64,000 bases of DNA. Source: Thermogemmata fonticola (lineage in GTDB: Bacteria; Planctomycetota; Planctomycetia; Gemmatales; Gemmataceae). Where the stretch lies: the NCBI RefSeq assembly GCF_013694095.1, contig NZ_JACEFB010000003.1:1-64000 (forward strand), given 5' to 3'. The notes below the pieces were generated by a model that did no database searches, had not been told where the DNA came from, and saw nothing but the letters and a program-made list of their open reading frames with translations. This document shows positions 1-8,780 of this stretch, piece after piece. Position 1 is the first letter of the stretch; every line of letters begins with the position of its first letter. A program made the translations under genes and the position numbers.

Positions 1-1521
1 GTCCACTACCTTCGGACCGGAAGGAGTCGTGGAATCGAACATTTTCCCTACATTGAGGCGGCCGCCTGTCAAGACTTTGCCCGATAGTCCTGAAATGGGG
101 TCCACAGAGGCCTTGAGTTTATCAATCACTTGCGTGTAGCTAAGTGTGGGATTGCTGGCCCAATAGAGGGCAATGGCACCTGTGACGTGCGGCGCAGCCA
201 TCGATGTACCGCTGAAATATGAGTAGCCATTATTGCGTACAGTACTGAGAATGGAGACTCCGGGGGCAGCTAATGTGACGGTATTGGCTCCATAGTTTGA
301 TGAGCTAGCTAATTGGTCTGAGCTATTCACAGAGGCCACAGTGATAACGTTGTTATAACTTGTTGAGTAGCTCGCCGGATATTGCGGTGAGGAATCCAGG
401 TTTTGTCCGCTATTCCCCGCGGCGGCGACGATGATATGTCCGGCATCCCGCGCCCGGCTGATAGCCGCGGCTAAAGAGGCGCTATAGTTGGCTCCTCCCC
501 AACTGTGATTGGTCAGCTTGACGCCTTTAGTGGTGGCGTAATCGATGGCCATGACGGCGCGGCTCACCAGGCCATTCCCACTCGAATCGAGGAATTTGAG
601 AGCCATCAGGCTGAGCGACCAGTTGATTCCAGTGACACCTACGCCATTGTTCCCCACGGCGCCGATGGTCCCCGCCACGTGGGTTCCGTGATTGTTATCA
701 TCCATCGGGTCATTATCGTTGTTGGCGAAGTCCCAGCCGAAGAGGTCATCCACGTAGCCGTTGCTGTCCTGATCCACACCATCCAACCAGCCGCCTTGCG
801 AAGTGGAGCGGAAAATATCCGCCGGATCGATCACGCCATTGCCGTTGTTGTCCGTCACTTTGCCAGAGTTACTGGAATGATTCAGGTCGCGGAAGGTGAT
901 GACGCCATCACCATCGGCATCAGTCAAAGTGTTGCGAATGGAGGTCGGTATCTCAGCATTGTTGATCCAGATGTTCATGAATAAATCTTGATGATTGTAG
1001 TCAATACCTGTATCAACGACACCCACTACGAATTTTGGCATGCCTGTGGTGACATCCCAAGCTATAGGGGCGCCGATTTTCGTCATATCCCATTGTGAGG
1101 AATATTGGGGATCATTGGGATCGCGTTGAATGGAGACGTAGTTGTCCACCGAGGCTGTCACAGCATAAGGACGCGTGGAATAGTAAGCGACGGCAGTAAG
1201 AGGAGAAACTCCGGCTTTGAGATGGACGGAATAGATGCCTAAGCCAAGATACTCTACCGTTTGAGCGTAGGGAGAAGACGCCAGCACCTGAGCGGCGGCC
1301 GTGGAACCCACAGGAGATCGCATCACCACATTGATGCGGTCGGAAGCGTAAGCGGGGAGCAAGTCCAGGACCGGCGGTTGGGAAAAGGGAAAGACGCTGC
1401 TCGGCGTCAGGCGATCTTCCAGTTGTTCCAGTTTGAGAGCGCTCAACCGAGGTTGGCGCGACAGAAGCCGTGAGGAAGTCCGGACAGCTTTTTTCAAGGC
1501 ACGACGCAAGTAGTTCCGCAT
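1..1521 (-). CDS. Secreted subtilisin-like serine protease (S8), C-terminus cut by window edge
   Basis: Exported peptidase of the S8 subtilase family; 507 codons are visible and no stop occurs before base 1, so the C-terminus lies outside. The catalytic triad is readable: Asp170 in VVDTGID, His278 in NNHGTHVAG and Ser440 in GTSMAAPHV, with the oxyanion Asn in VAAAGN near residue 370. The N-terminus carries LEQLEDRLTPS, a planctomycete motif common on exported proteins. Between Asp and His lies an insert of about 100 residues with three Asp/Asn-rich EF-hand-like loops (for example DADGDGVITFRDL and DNNGNGVIDPAD), which probably bind calcium. The ATG at 1521 is preceded by AGAGAGGGA. The substrate is unknown; a nutritional or surface-protein processing role is inference. 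Confidence 0.93.
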   Translation of the reverse strand, partial: MRNYLRRALKKAVRTSSRLLSRQPRLSALKLEQLEDRLTPSSVFPFSQPPVLDLLPAYASDRINVVMRSPVGSTAAAQVLASSPYAQTVEYLGLGIYSVHLKAGVSPLTAVAYYSTRPYAVTASVDNYVSIQRDPNDPQYSSQWDMTKIGAPIAWDVTTGMPKFVVGVVDTGIDYNHQDLFMNIWINNAEIPTSIRNTLTDADGDGVITFRDLNHSSNSGKVTDNNGNGVIDPADIFRSTSQGGWLDGVDQDSNGYVDDLFGWDFANNDNDPMDDNNHGTHVAGTIGAVGNNGVGVTGINWSLSLMALKFLDSSGNGLVSRAVMAIDYATTKGVKLTNHSWGGANYSASLAAAISRARDAGHIIVAAAGNSGQNLDSSPQYPASYSTSYNNVITVASVNSSDQLASSSNYGANTVTLAAPGVSILSTVRNNGYSYFSGTSMAAPHVTGAIALYWASNPTLSYTQVIDKLKASVDPISGLSGKVLTGGRLNVGKMFDSTTPSGPKVVD

Positions 1522-1881
1522 GGCGAGTCCCTCTCTGCGGACGGGAAGGTTCAGTTCGAAGGAATGCGGGCGAGTCGAAGCCAGTCGGACGGGCTGAAGG
1601 CGGACGGGAACAACCTCACCACCGCCGCTTCTGTGATACCTTTTAGTGGCCGGGAAATTGGGATGCAAATCTCGAATGGGTCGGTTTGGCCGAATTGGCC
1701 AAGAATGCCAGGAAAATTGAGTGTGCGAGAGAAAGTTCCAGGGCTTGCCGAAATCCTGTCACCGTGTTGCCAGCGGAAAAACTTGTCGGGAAAGGAAAGA
1801 TATCCAAAAAAAATCCCTTCCCGGAACGAGGGGAAGGGATCGGATCAGAAGAACGATTGGATTCGCGGAAGTGGGATGCGG
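1522..1881. other. Intergenic region, 360 bp
   Basis: Lies between the subtilase start and the stop of the alpha-toroid gene, both on the minus strand. It holds the terminator at 1806-1840 and presumably the subtilase promoter, for which I see no convincing hexamers. Short open frames here have no ribosome site and resemble nothing known. Confidence 0.6.
1806..1840 (-). terminator. Rho-independent terminator of the ExbB/ExbD operon
   Basis: Read on the minus strand, ATCCCTTCCC (1840-1831) pairs perfectly with GGGAAGGGAT (1822-1813) across an 8-base loop, followed by eight T residues. It begins about 40 bases after the stop of the alpha-toroid gene and is one of the two clearest intrinsic terminators in the window. 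Confidence 0.9.
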
Positions 1882-3525
1882 TTATTTGACCGCTTCGAGG
1901 AAGCGAGCATCACCGGCGGCAGCACGCTTGTACAGGGGCATGTGGCGATAGTAAACTTCGAGAGTCATAACGCACATGGCGGTGGTGCCCAAACGGCCTG
2001 TTCTTCCCATCGCACCGCTATCCGGGTCCCAACTGCCATAATTAGGCCCATCTTTGGTGACTTGCAGATCGATCAGCCAATCCCGCATGCCGCCGGTTCG
2101 CTTGCCAGTCTGCGGGTCTTTGGGACCTTCGTTCCAGGTCCGCCAGGCCTCGCCTTCGAAGAAGTGAACCACCTGAGTGGCGTAATAGTAGTAGTACATA
2201 TTCCCCAGTACTTTGCTGCCGAACCGAGGCGGAGTACGTTGCAGCAACCCCTGGACGCCTTCAGCCATCGCGGCATTGTCCGGTCCCCACCCATCGACGT
2301 AGTATCGGCAGAGCAGGCCGACGGCAGTCAAGGCAGTTCCAGGTGCAGCTCCTGCGGCATCTCGGTAGCCATACATGGTTTTGCGCGAACCCGCTCCCAC
2401 TTTGTCAAGGAACTTGATCGCTTTCTTGATACAATTGGGGTCAACTACAATATCTTTGCTCAAGCGGGCAGCTTGTAGGGCCTGAATCTGCCAACCGACG
2501 ATGGAGGTATCCCCCGGACTTCCCGCCTGGTAGCCCCAGCTCCCATCGGCAGCTTGTGCACGGATGATGAAGTTGATCGCGGCTTGAGCATGAGGTTTGA
2601 GAGCCGGATCCTTGGTCATACCGTAGGCTTCGCAGAGGGCCAAGGCGCCGATGGCTTGGGCATACATGGTGCGTGCCCCGATGAATTTGCCGGCATTCGG
2701 GCCGCTGACCGGACAATTCCGCATGAGGTATTGCAGCCCCCGCTCCACGTTCGCCCGGTATTTTTTGGCATGTTTGTGGGTCTCGCCAGCTCCCAGAAAA
2801 GCAGCCAATGCCAGTCCGGTGGCGGCAACGATTTCCTCCTTGTGATCGCCGTCAAAGACCCAAGAGCCATCGGTCCGCTGCTGTTTCGCCAGCCAAGCCA
2901 AGCCGCGAGCCACGGCTGCTTCGCTCCGCTCATTCCCGCCGCCTTCCCGCAGCATTTGGCTCTTCGTGGCACCACTGCGCCCGGCGAAGGAACTCATCAT
3001 ATTGCCATAGTTTCCGCCACCGCTGATAGCATTGCCTTCCAGACCGGCTAAACCGGGAGTGTTCGCCTCCAGCGAGGGAATACCCACGAGGTCGAAGGCA
3101 TTACGGTCCAGGTCCGGGTCCGGCACATCCGGCTTGCCCAAGGGATCCGTCGTGACCACTTCATCGACGGTTCGCTCATCAACCCGCTCTTTATCCGGCA
3201 GGGCAGACTCCAAATTGGCATCGAGGCCGATGTCTTCATTCGTGAGGTTGTCCTGCGGCTCCGTTTCCTCTTTTTCCACGGAGGTCGCAATCACCTTTTC
3301 CGAAGCGTTGGTTTGGGTCGGCTGCCCCGCAAAGAGCAATAGGAGGGCCACCAGGGCGACATGGACCGCCCCACTGATGACCCAAGCGGGCAGATGCTTG
3401 CGCAACAGCCGCTCTTGGGCCGTTTCCTGCGCTGCTTCCACCCGGCGGATGACAGCTCCCCCTTTCGCGGCTGGAACTGGCGGAGATGGGAGATTCGCCG
3501 GCACCGGCTGGGGAGACTTGCTCAT
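1882..3525 (-). CDS. TonB-like membrane anchor fused to a squalene-cyclase/prenyltransferase-type alpha-toroid
   Basis: 547 residues. A cytoplasmic Pro/Ala-rich N-terminus (1-44) is followed by one membrane helix (about 47-66) containing Ser51-x3-His55, the spacing of the Ser/His pair in the TonB anchor helix. Then come an acidic linker (75-200) and an alpha/alpha-toroid with QW-type repeats: QQRTDGSW at about 215, QAADGSW at about 330 and a degenerate GSWDPDSG near 510. The catalytic DxDD of true squalene-hopene cyclases is not seen, so it is probably a binding or scaffold fold, not a cyclase. ATG at 3525 follows GGAGG. It is the last gene of a run with ExbB and two ExbD proteins and ends at a strong terminator. 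Inference: a force-transmitting protein driven by the proton motive force in which the toroid replaces the TonB C-terminal domain. Confidence 0.8.
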   Translation of the reverse strand: MSKSPQPVPANLPSPPVPAAKGGAVIRRVEAAQETAQERLLRKHLPAWVISGAVHVALVALLLLFAGQPTQTNASEKVIATSVEKEETEPQDNLTNEDIGLDANLESALPDKERVDERTVDEVVTTDPLGKPDVPDPDLDRNAFDLVGIPSLEANTPGLAGLEGNAISGGGNYGNMMSSFAGRSGATKSQMLREGGGNERSEAAVARGLAWLAKQQRTDGSWVFDGDHKEEIVAATGLALAAFLGAGETHKHAKKYRANVERGLQYLMRNCPVSGPNAGKFIGARTMYAQAIGALALCEAYGMTKDPALKPHAQAAINFIIRAQAADGSWGYQAGSPGDTSIVGWQIQALQAARLSKDIVVDPNCIKKAIKFLDKVGAGSRKTMYGYRDAAGAAPGTALTAVGLLCRYYVDGWGPDNAAMAEGVQGLLQRTPPRFGSKVLGNMYYYYYATQVVHFFEGEAWRTWNEGPKDPQTGKRTGGMRDWLIDLQVTKDGPNYGSWDPDSGAMGRTGRLGTTAMCVMTLEVYYRHMPLYKRAAAGDARFLEAVK

Positions 3526-3826
3526 CGCTGTCCTCCTTTCGACATGACAAACTCCACGATGTCAGAAGGTCTCAGGTCCCCTACGGACCACTATAACTCA
3601 CGACTCACGTTCTATCCATCGCACAACGGTTGGGAAAAGAGTGAGTCGATGCCCTTCTACATCACACTCTTCCCCCACCGTATCTTCCCTGCAATAGCTT
3701 TACTCTGCATCGCATCGGCTCGGATTCCCTAACTTGAATTCCCCTAAATCGCCTCTCTGCGGCGGCCGAAGTCATTGATGCCGATAACTCTCTGTCGGGT
3801 TTTCTCCGTCGGAGCGTAATCCACCC
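3526..3826. other. Intergenic region, 301 bp, inside the Exb gene run
   Basis: Separates two same-strand genes of the ExbB/ExbD run. I see no terminator with a T-run and no clear promoter hexamers, so read-through is possible. The gap is longer than elsewhere in the run and could hold an internal promoter. Confidence 0.5.
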
Positions 3827-5377
3827 TCAAAATCGTCCCGGTGTATCGAACGGATTGCGCTGCTGTTGGGCGATTTCGTCCCGGATGCGGCGGTCATCCC
3901 GGCGATACCACCAGGTCAGCCCCAAGGCGATGAGGACCATGCCGATGACGGCTGCGGTGGCTGCCGTGGAAAACGCGGTCCAGGACACTGGCGAAGCGGC
4001 TTCAGGGTCCGGCCGCAAAATCACGCTGCGCCCCAGAAGGAGGGGAGCACGTTTGACCACAAAGCGGCTCGGATCGTCGGCATCCCGCTCCGCCGATTCG
4101 TAACGCATGAGTTTGAAGTAATAACCGGCGAAGGAAACCCAATAGTTGACCCGTCCCCCCGCTTCGACGCCCTCTGGTAAGTCCGTGAAAACGACACAGA
4201 CGGGGTTCCCACGGGGTTCGTTTTGCGGGATCAGCCAGCCCTCGTAGAGAGTGTCCACACCGGCATCCTGAAGTTTGCGGGTGGCGGCAAAGGAACGTAA
4301 CATGACGAGGCGGCCTTCCAGGCGCACCAATTCCAGCAGGTAGGAGCGCGGTCCGCGGAAGTCACGGCGGCCATCGCTCAATTCCCGATGGCCATCGAAG
4401 TAAAGGTCCGCGAAGCGAAGGTCGCGGCGGGCGAACTCTTCCAGTTCCTGAGCGCTCCAGCGGCGGGCATGGAGGAGCACGCGGTTGTAAGCTGCGGCCT
4501 CTTCCCACCGATCGGCTCCCCGCGCCACCCACGTATCGTTTTCGATGCGGCGGAAAATGCGAAGCTGCCGGTCCAGAGCGGGGGGAACTTGAGGGTCTGG
4601 GCCAGGCGGCGGAACAGTTCCTACCTGCAAGCCCTTGCCGATCAAAATCGGCAGGGTCGGGTCCGGCTTGACTTTGAAGAAGTAACCCGCTGCACTGGCC
4701 CAAAGGTTATCGAACTCTAGCCACGTGTTCACGGGAGCGGAAGTCAATTTCTGCAAGGCTTCCGGACATTCCGTAAAAACCACGGACACCCGATCGGGAG
4801 GCGGCTCATCCAGCGGTTCCAGGATCGCTTCATAAACCGCGGCGATGCCCACCTGCTGTAAGGTCGGGGTCGGTTCTACCCGGCGGGCCTGCACCAGGCG
4901 TCCATCCATGCGGATCAGCTCCAGGCGCAGAGTCTCACGGCTGTTTTCCACCAGTTCATCCCGCACGATATCTCGGCGTGCATGGGTCAAAAGCTCTTCT
5001 GGGGTGAATTGCCGGGCGTGCAGGAGCAATTCGTGCCAGGCGTGATATTCGTCGCTGTTGTCCTTCTCGGAGGCCACGGGAGTAAAATCCACGATACCTC
5101 CGGTGCGTTTCAAAGTTTTCGGATCCTGGAATCCCCGGAAAATGGCCCGATCGGGATTGGGCACCCGGTAATCTTTGCCTTGGGACGGAAGCGTTGGTGG
5201 CAGGGGGGGGCGGGGATCAGGTGGATCATCCGCCGCACCAAGTTGACCCAACACCCCAGCGGTCAGGGCCAGGCAAAACACAGGCAACCCCGTGCTCAGA
5301 CGACGGGGAAAAGCCCCTATCCCATGCCTACAGCCCCTTTCTACTCCCATACGTGAAATGACCTCATGGCACTGCAA
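3827..5377 (-). CDS. Membrane-anchored protein with a duplicated ~165-residue domain, function unknown
   Basis: 516 residues with an N-terminal hydrophobic segment (about 28-48, signal-like, ending near GAADD) and a C-terminal membrane helix (about 473-491, AAVIGMVLIALGLTWWYRR) followed by a short basic tail. Between them two copies of one domain can be aligned by eye. Both copies share an LLHAR...EL..HARRD block, a LEL.R..GRLV..R block, a YE..L.P..EP block, a VVFT..PE block and a final AGY(Y/F)FK. I do not recognise the family. Topology suggests the pair sits outside the cytoplasmic membrane. It lies between the second ExbD gene and the toroid gene on the same strand, so it probably belongs to the same machine. 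A later ATG (Met11) is a possible alternative start. Confidence 0.75.
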   Translation of the reverse strand: MQCHEVISRMGVERGCRHGIGAFPRRLSTGLPVFCLALTAGVLGQLGAADDPPDPRPPLPPTLPSQGKDYRVPNPDRAIFRGFQDPKTLKRTGGIVDFTPVASEKDNSDEYHAWHELLLHARQFTPEELLTHARRDIVRDELVENSRETLRLELIRMDGRLVQARRVEPTPTLQQVGIAAVYEAILEPLDEPPPDRVSVVFTECPEALQKLTSAPVNTWLEFDNLWASAAGYFFKVKPDPTLPILIGKGLQVGTVPPPGPDPQVPPALDRQLRIFRRIENDTWVARGADRWEEAAAYNRVLLHARRWSAQELEEFARRDLRFADLYFDGHRELSDGRRDFRGPRSYLLELVRLEGRLVMLRSFAATRKLQDAGVDTLYEGWLIPQNEPRGNPVCVVFTDLPEGVEAGGRVNYWVSFAGYYFKLMRYESAERDADDPSRFVVKRAPLLLGRSVILRPDPEAASPVSWTAFSTAATAAVIGMVLIALGLTWWYRRDDRRIRDEIAQQQRNPFDTPGRF

Positions 5378-5501
5378 TAGTTAGACGAGGATTTCTTTTC
5401 GGAGTTCCGGTTTTTTCCTCGGTCCTTCCCATTCCCCTCTTCCGTAGCTCCGCGAGTGGGAACTGAGCAAGAGTGATCGGGAAACTGGAAAACAAGACAG
5501 A

Positions 5502-5990
5502 TCAGGTGCCGCCCGAGGCCAGAATGGGGGAGATGTCCGTAAATCCGGCCCGCAAGGCATGGTCCATCAGAGAGACGACGTATTCATGCAACAGACGCCC
5601 ATCCAATTCCAGGGTGAGCTTGGCGCCGCGCTCTTGGTGACGTTGCATCGCGTCTTTGAGGGCGTTCATATAACGGCTGAGGTCCGCACCCAGGTCGGTA
5701 GGAGGACTTGCCGAACCTTCTTCCTTGAGACTCATACGGGCAATTTGGCCGCTGGCGTTTGCAGTGACCCGCACGATATACTTGGCAGGCTTATCCCCGA
5801 AGGGATCGGGCATCGCCGCCCCACCCCCCTGCTCCGGCGGCGGAAGCTGCATCGCCAACTGTCCCTCGGTCGGCGACGGCTTAAACGTCATGATGAAAAA
5901 CGCCAAAAGCTGGAAAGACATGTCCAGCATCGGCGTGATGGGCAGGTCCGGCTCGATGTGCTCCGTATGACCTTTTCGCCGACGACCCAT
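5502..5990 (-). CDS. exbD: ExbD/TolR-family biopolymer transport protein (second copy)
   Basis: 162 residues, a usual ExbD length. Short basic cytoplasmic N-terminus, then one membrane helix beginning ITPMLDMSFQLLAFFIMTF, where the Asp of PMLDM matches the essential proton-binding Asp of ExbD/TolR. The rest is a periplasmic ExbD-type domain. With ExbB it forms a proton channel that powers a partner such as TonB or TolA. A GGGGC sequence lies before the ATG at 5990. It follows the first ExbD gene by 53 bp and is clearly different from it, so the stator may be heteromeric, as in several planctomycete and Bacteroidetes loci. Confidence 0.93.
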   Translation of the reverse strand: MGRRRKGHTEHIEPDLPITPMLDMSFQLLAFFIMTFKPSPTEGQLAMQLPPPEQGGGAAMPDPFGDKPAKYIVRVTANASGQIARMSLKEEGSASPPTDLGADLSRYMNALKDAMQRHQERGAKLTLELDGRLLHEYVVSLMDHALRAGFTDISPILASGGT

Positions 5991-6043
5991 GGGCGCCCCT
6001 CAACAAACGGAACTCGCTGCCGCCCATATCCTTCCACACTCAC

Positions 6044-6517
6044 TCAGTCCAAGGTACCGTGGAGGATTGCCCGCAGTTGGACTCGTTCGTATCCAACCCG
6101 GCGGCAAGCGTTCATGATCTCAAATGTCTTGCGGAACTCCGTCTCCCGATCTACCCGCAGGATCAATACTGTCTCCAGTGGCGTGCTCGGGTCTTTTTTG
6201 GTCCGGCGTCGTTCCTCATTCGCGCGGCGGCGCAGATAATTCTCCACTTGAATAGCATTGTCCAGGGTATGGATGTCCCCTTCCCACTGATCCGGCGTGA
6301 GAATCACCCGGCCTTCCTTGTTGATGTTGAGGAAGAAGATCGACTGGGCGGTCTTTTCCACCGCTTTGGCCGCAATCGACTCCGGCAGGCGGATTTCCAC
6401 CGCCGTCTGCTCCATGACAAAGTTAGCCGAGAGCATGAAAAACATGATCAACTGTAGAACCAGGTCCAGGAGCGGCGTGAAATTCGGCTCCCCGCGATCA
6501 ATGTTGCCGTGACTCAT
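6044..6517 (-). CDS. exbD: ExbD/TolR-family biopolymer transport protein (first copy)
   Basis: 157 residues. N-terminal helix with FTPLLDLVLQLIMFFML, including the conserved membrane Asp, followed by a periplasmic domain containing LRVDRETEFRKTFEIMNACR, typical of the ExbD C-terminal fold. The ATG at 6517 has GGGGGAG about 6 bases upstream. It sits 50 bp after the ExbB gene and 53 bp before the other ExbD gene on the same strand, so co-transcription is very likely. Partner specificity is not visible from the sequence; the toroid protein at the end of the run is the obvious candidate. Confidence 0.94.
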   Translation of the reverse strand: MSHGNIDRGEPNFTPLLDLVLQLIMFFMLSANFVMEQTAVEIRLPESIAAKAVEKTAQSIFFLNINKEGRVILTPDQWEGDIHTLDNAIQVENYLRRRANEERRRTKKDPSTPLETVLILRVDRETEFRKTFEIMNACRRVGYERVQLRAILHGTLD

Positions 6518-6567
6518 GGCTGCTCCCCCTCGCTCTGGTCAATACACCCCTCCGTTTCGGGGAAGCA

Positions 6568-7404
6568 TCAGCGCGGGGGCGCCGGTGGAGGAGCAGCAGT
6601 ACCCACACCCTGGGCGGAGGGCGGCACGTTGGCGGCTGCCGCGGCGGCCACCGCCGGTTTCTTCGAGTTGTGATACATTTGGGTCAAAAGATCATCAGCG
6701 ATATGCCCCACATCCATGCATAGCCGCGTGATGCGGTTGCGGAAGTAGGCGTTGAAGAAAATGGCGGGCACCGAGATCGCAATGCCGAAGAGCGTCACCA
6801 CGAGGGCGTGCGCGATACCATCGGCCAGCTTGGCGGGATTGATCTGCGTCGCCGTTGCTAGAACCGAGAAGGACTTGATCATGCCGTACACCGTACCCAC
6901 CAGTCCAAACATCGGCCCTAATGTCCCGATCACCGCGGTGTAGTTGTTTTTCTGGTCCTTATCCGCCTTGATGCTTTCCAGGGCGTTCATCGCCGCTTCT
7001 CGCGCATCTTCCAGGCCGTACTGCAAGCGACCCATCCCTGCGGTCAGCACTTGGCCCAAAAAGGAAGGATCGCTTCGCGCCAAGTCAAAGGCTTCCTTGA
7101 ACTTCCGCTGATTGACAATTCCCGTGAACTCCTCCACGAATCCTGGAGGAATCGCTCCGCTCATGCGCAAATCCAGCGCCAGTAGAACGCAAAGGGCCAC
7201 CAACGCCACCGACACTGCCAGCAGGAGAGGGCCGAATACCGGTCCCACCGCCTTGATCATGAACAGGGCCAAGGACTCTTGCGGCCCTTCGGCTGCTGCA
7301 CTTTCCTGAGCTTGGGCCACGCCTGCAAACACAGCCAGGACCCAAAGCACTAGACAAAACCGAAACAATCCCCGCGCCCAACTCTGGTAAGCCGATCGGT
7401 TCAT
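6568..7404 (-). CDS. exbB: MotA/TolQ/ExbB proton channel family protein
   Basis: 278 residues from the chosen ATG. The N-terminus reads as a signal/first helix (LFRFCLVLWVLAVFAGVAQAQ), followed by three membrane helices: one near 60-80, and a pair around 160-225 containing the hallmark IGTLGPMFGLVGTVYGMI and a second segment with GIAHALVVTLFGIAISVPA. ExbB proteins form the pentameric stator around ExbD. The C-terminus is Ala/Pro-rich and variable. A longer frame starts at 7467, but its extra 21 residues have no ribosome site and would bury the signal sequence, so the Met at 7404 was chosen. First gene of the operon running down to 1882. Confidence 0.93.
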   Translation of the reverse strand: MNRSAYQSWARGLFRFCLVLWVLAVFAGVAQAQESAAAEGPQESLALFMIKAVGPVFGPLLLAVSVALVALCVLLALDLRMSGAIPPGFVEEFTGIVNQRKFKEAFDLARSDPSFLGQVLTAGMGRLQYGLEDAREAAMNALESIKADKDQKNNYTAVIGTLGPMFGLVGTVYGMIKSFSVLATATQINPAKLADGIAHALVVTLFGIAISVPAIFFNAYFRNRITRLCMDVGHIADDLLTQMYHNSKKPAVAAAAAANVPPSAQGVGTAAPPPAPPR

Positions 7405-7790
7405 ACGTTGCTTTCCCACACCAGGCGAAACGATGATGCAATGCGAGCCGATACCGAGTTCCAACATCCAGAGTGCACCTCGAGATGAGGTTTTCGTTTG
7501 GACGTTGAATCTTCTCCGTTTGTTCCCAAAAATCGGGCGCCGTAGTCGGACGGGTTACAACGACGCTTCCCGGAACATTCGCTTGATTTTTATTACGATA
7601 GCTTATGTTCCCCATCGTCAAGAGGAAATGCCGAAAAAATGATCGCTCCTCTTCTCCGCGCTCTGTTCTGTGCGCAAATGCGGCCCACGGATTACCCCTT
7701 CCGCCACCAATGCCCCGCCAGGTCTCAGAGGCAATGCCCAGAGAAGGACGATCCATCCCCAGCGCAAGGATGCCGGCAGGAAAGGAAACT
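7405..7790. other. Intergenic region, 386 bp, upstream of the Exb operon
   Basis: Should hold the promoter of the ExbB/ExbD run and the end of the DUF1559 transcript. Just after the DUF1559 stop there is a TGCCGG...CCGGCA pairing with a long loop and no proper T-run, so it is at best a weak terminator. The open frames here are shadows. Confidence 0.5.
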
Positions 7791-8708
7791 TTATTCCGGC
7801 ACCTGCACCGCTTCACCTCCCGCCCGGCTCGCCAACGCTGGCATAACCTCATTGGCCCCGTAGGAGACGAACTGCACCCGCCCATCGGCGAAAGCAAAGT
7901 TGGCACCCCCCGTATGCGGCGACCAGAAGTGAAACATCCCGCAGGGATCGTCGAATCCCCGCGCGGGTCGATAGGGATAGCGGCCCGGACCGCACGGCGA
8001 ACCAGCCGTAATGATCTGCAAGTTCGGTTCCCGCACCCCTAGAATCATATCCGCCGATCCCGTCAGTTGCTGCCCAGCACCGGCGTACCACCACCCGTAT
8101 TGGAAATCATGGCTCGGCGGCCGCTCCCCTAGCATCAGGGTGTTACTGCTCCCATCGGTGATGTCCCCCAAACGCACCTTTGACCCCTGATACAACACCC
8201 CGGTGCGCTGGCTGATCGAGTCGTACCCCGACACTCCCATGTAGGACAGCAAGGCCGCATTGGTCTGAGTCCGCAAAGAGATTTGCGGTCCCGGCGTCCG
8301 GCCATCTGACGGGCACGCAAATATGACCAACGGCGTCGATAAGCCCTGATGAGGAATCGGGCGGAAGGGCAACGGTTGCAACTGATATTCCCACTGGGCC
8401 TGAGTGTAGAGCGACTGCTGCTCCAGGTACGGTAGAATCGACAGCGGCCAACCGGAATACGGCAGGCGGTCCGGATGCGTCGCCGAGCGATGCCCCGGCG
8501 GCAAGCTATGATTCGTGTCATGGTAATTGTGCAGCGCCAGGGCCAACTGCCGCAGGCGATTTTGGCAATCCAAGCGCGCCGCCGCCCCACGCACCCTCTG
8601 AACCGCCGATAACAATAGCCCCATCAGGATGGAGATGATGGCGATAACCACCAACAACTCCAACAAGGTCATCCCCCTACACCGTCGACGACATGCCAGC
8701 GCAGACAT
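7791..8708 (-). CDS. DUF1559 type II secretion pseudopilin-like protein (H-x9-DG family)
   Basis: 305 residues. The N-terminus has a prepilin peptidase site, RRCRG|MTLLELLVVIAIISILMG, with Glu at position +5 and the hydrophobic pilin helix. The C-terminus shows HTGGANFAFADG, the H-x9-DG motif of DUF1559, a family greatly expanded in Planctomycetes. The middle has the usual LRQLALALHNYHDTN and LPPGH blocks. The ATG at 8708 has AAGGAG 6 bases upstream and puts the prepilin leader at its usual length; a longer frame from 8816 lacks this. Probably a minor pseudopilin or surface protein processed by prepilin peptidase. A promoter is seen at 8751-8780. Confidence 0.93.
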   Translation of the reverse strand: MSALACRRRCRGMTLLELLVVIAIISILMGLLLSAVQRVRGAAARLDCQNRLRQLALALHNYHDTNHSLPPGHRSATHPDRLPYSGWPLSILPYLEQQSLYTQAQWEYQLQPLPFRPIPHQGLSTPLVIFACPSDGRTPGPQISLRTQTNAALLSYMGVSGYDSISQRTGVLYQGSKVRLGDITDGSSNTLMLGERPPSHDFQYGWWYAGAGQQLTGSADMILGVREPNLQIITAGSPCGPGRYPYRPARGFDDPCGMFHFWSPHTGGANFAFADGRVQFVSYGANEVMPALASRAGGEAVQVPE

Positions 8709-8750
8709 GACTTGCTCCTTGTGCGAGAGAGAAATGGGTGACCGAGATAT

Positions 8751-8780
8751 AAGATACCCGCAGTTGTATTCACTTGTCAA
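8751..8780 (-). promoter_or_regulatory. Sigma70-like promoter of the DUF1559 gene
   Basis: On the minus strand, a perfect TTGACA (8780-8775), an 18-base spacer and TATCTT (8756-8751, four of six matches). The predicted transcript start near 8744 leaves a leader of about 36 bases with the AAGGAG ribosome site. Confidence 0.65.

Noticed and set aside
1882-3525. True squalene-hopene cyclase
   Set aside because: The toroid shows QW-type repeats, but no DxDD catalytic motif is visible and the protein has a TonB-like anchor.
7085-7906. 273-codon open frame on the minus strand overlapping exbB
   Set aside because: Out of frame with the clear ExbB protein and has no recognisable domain.
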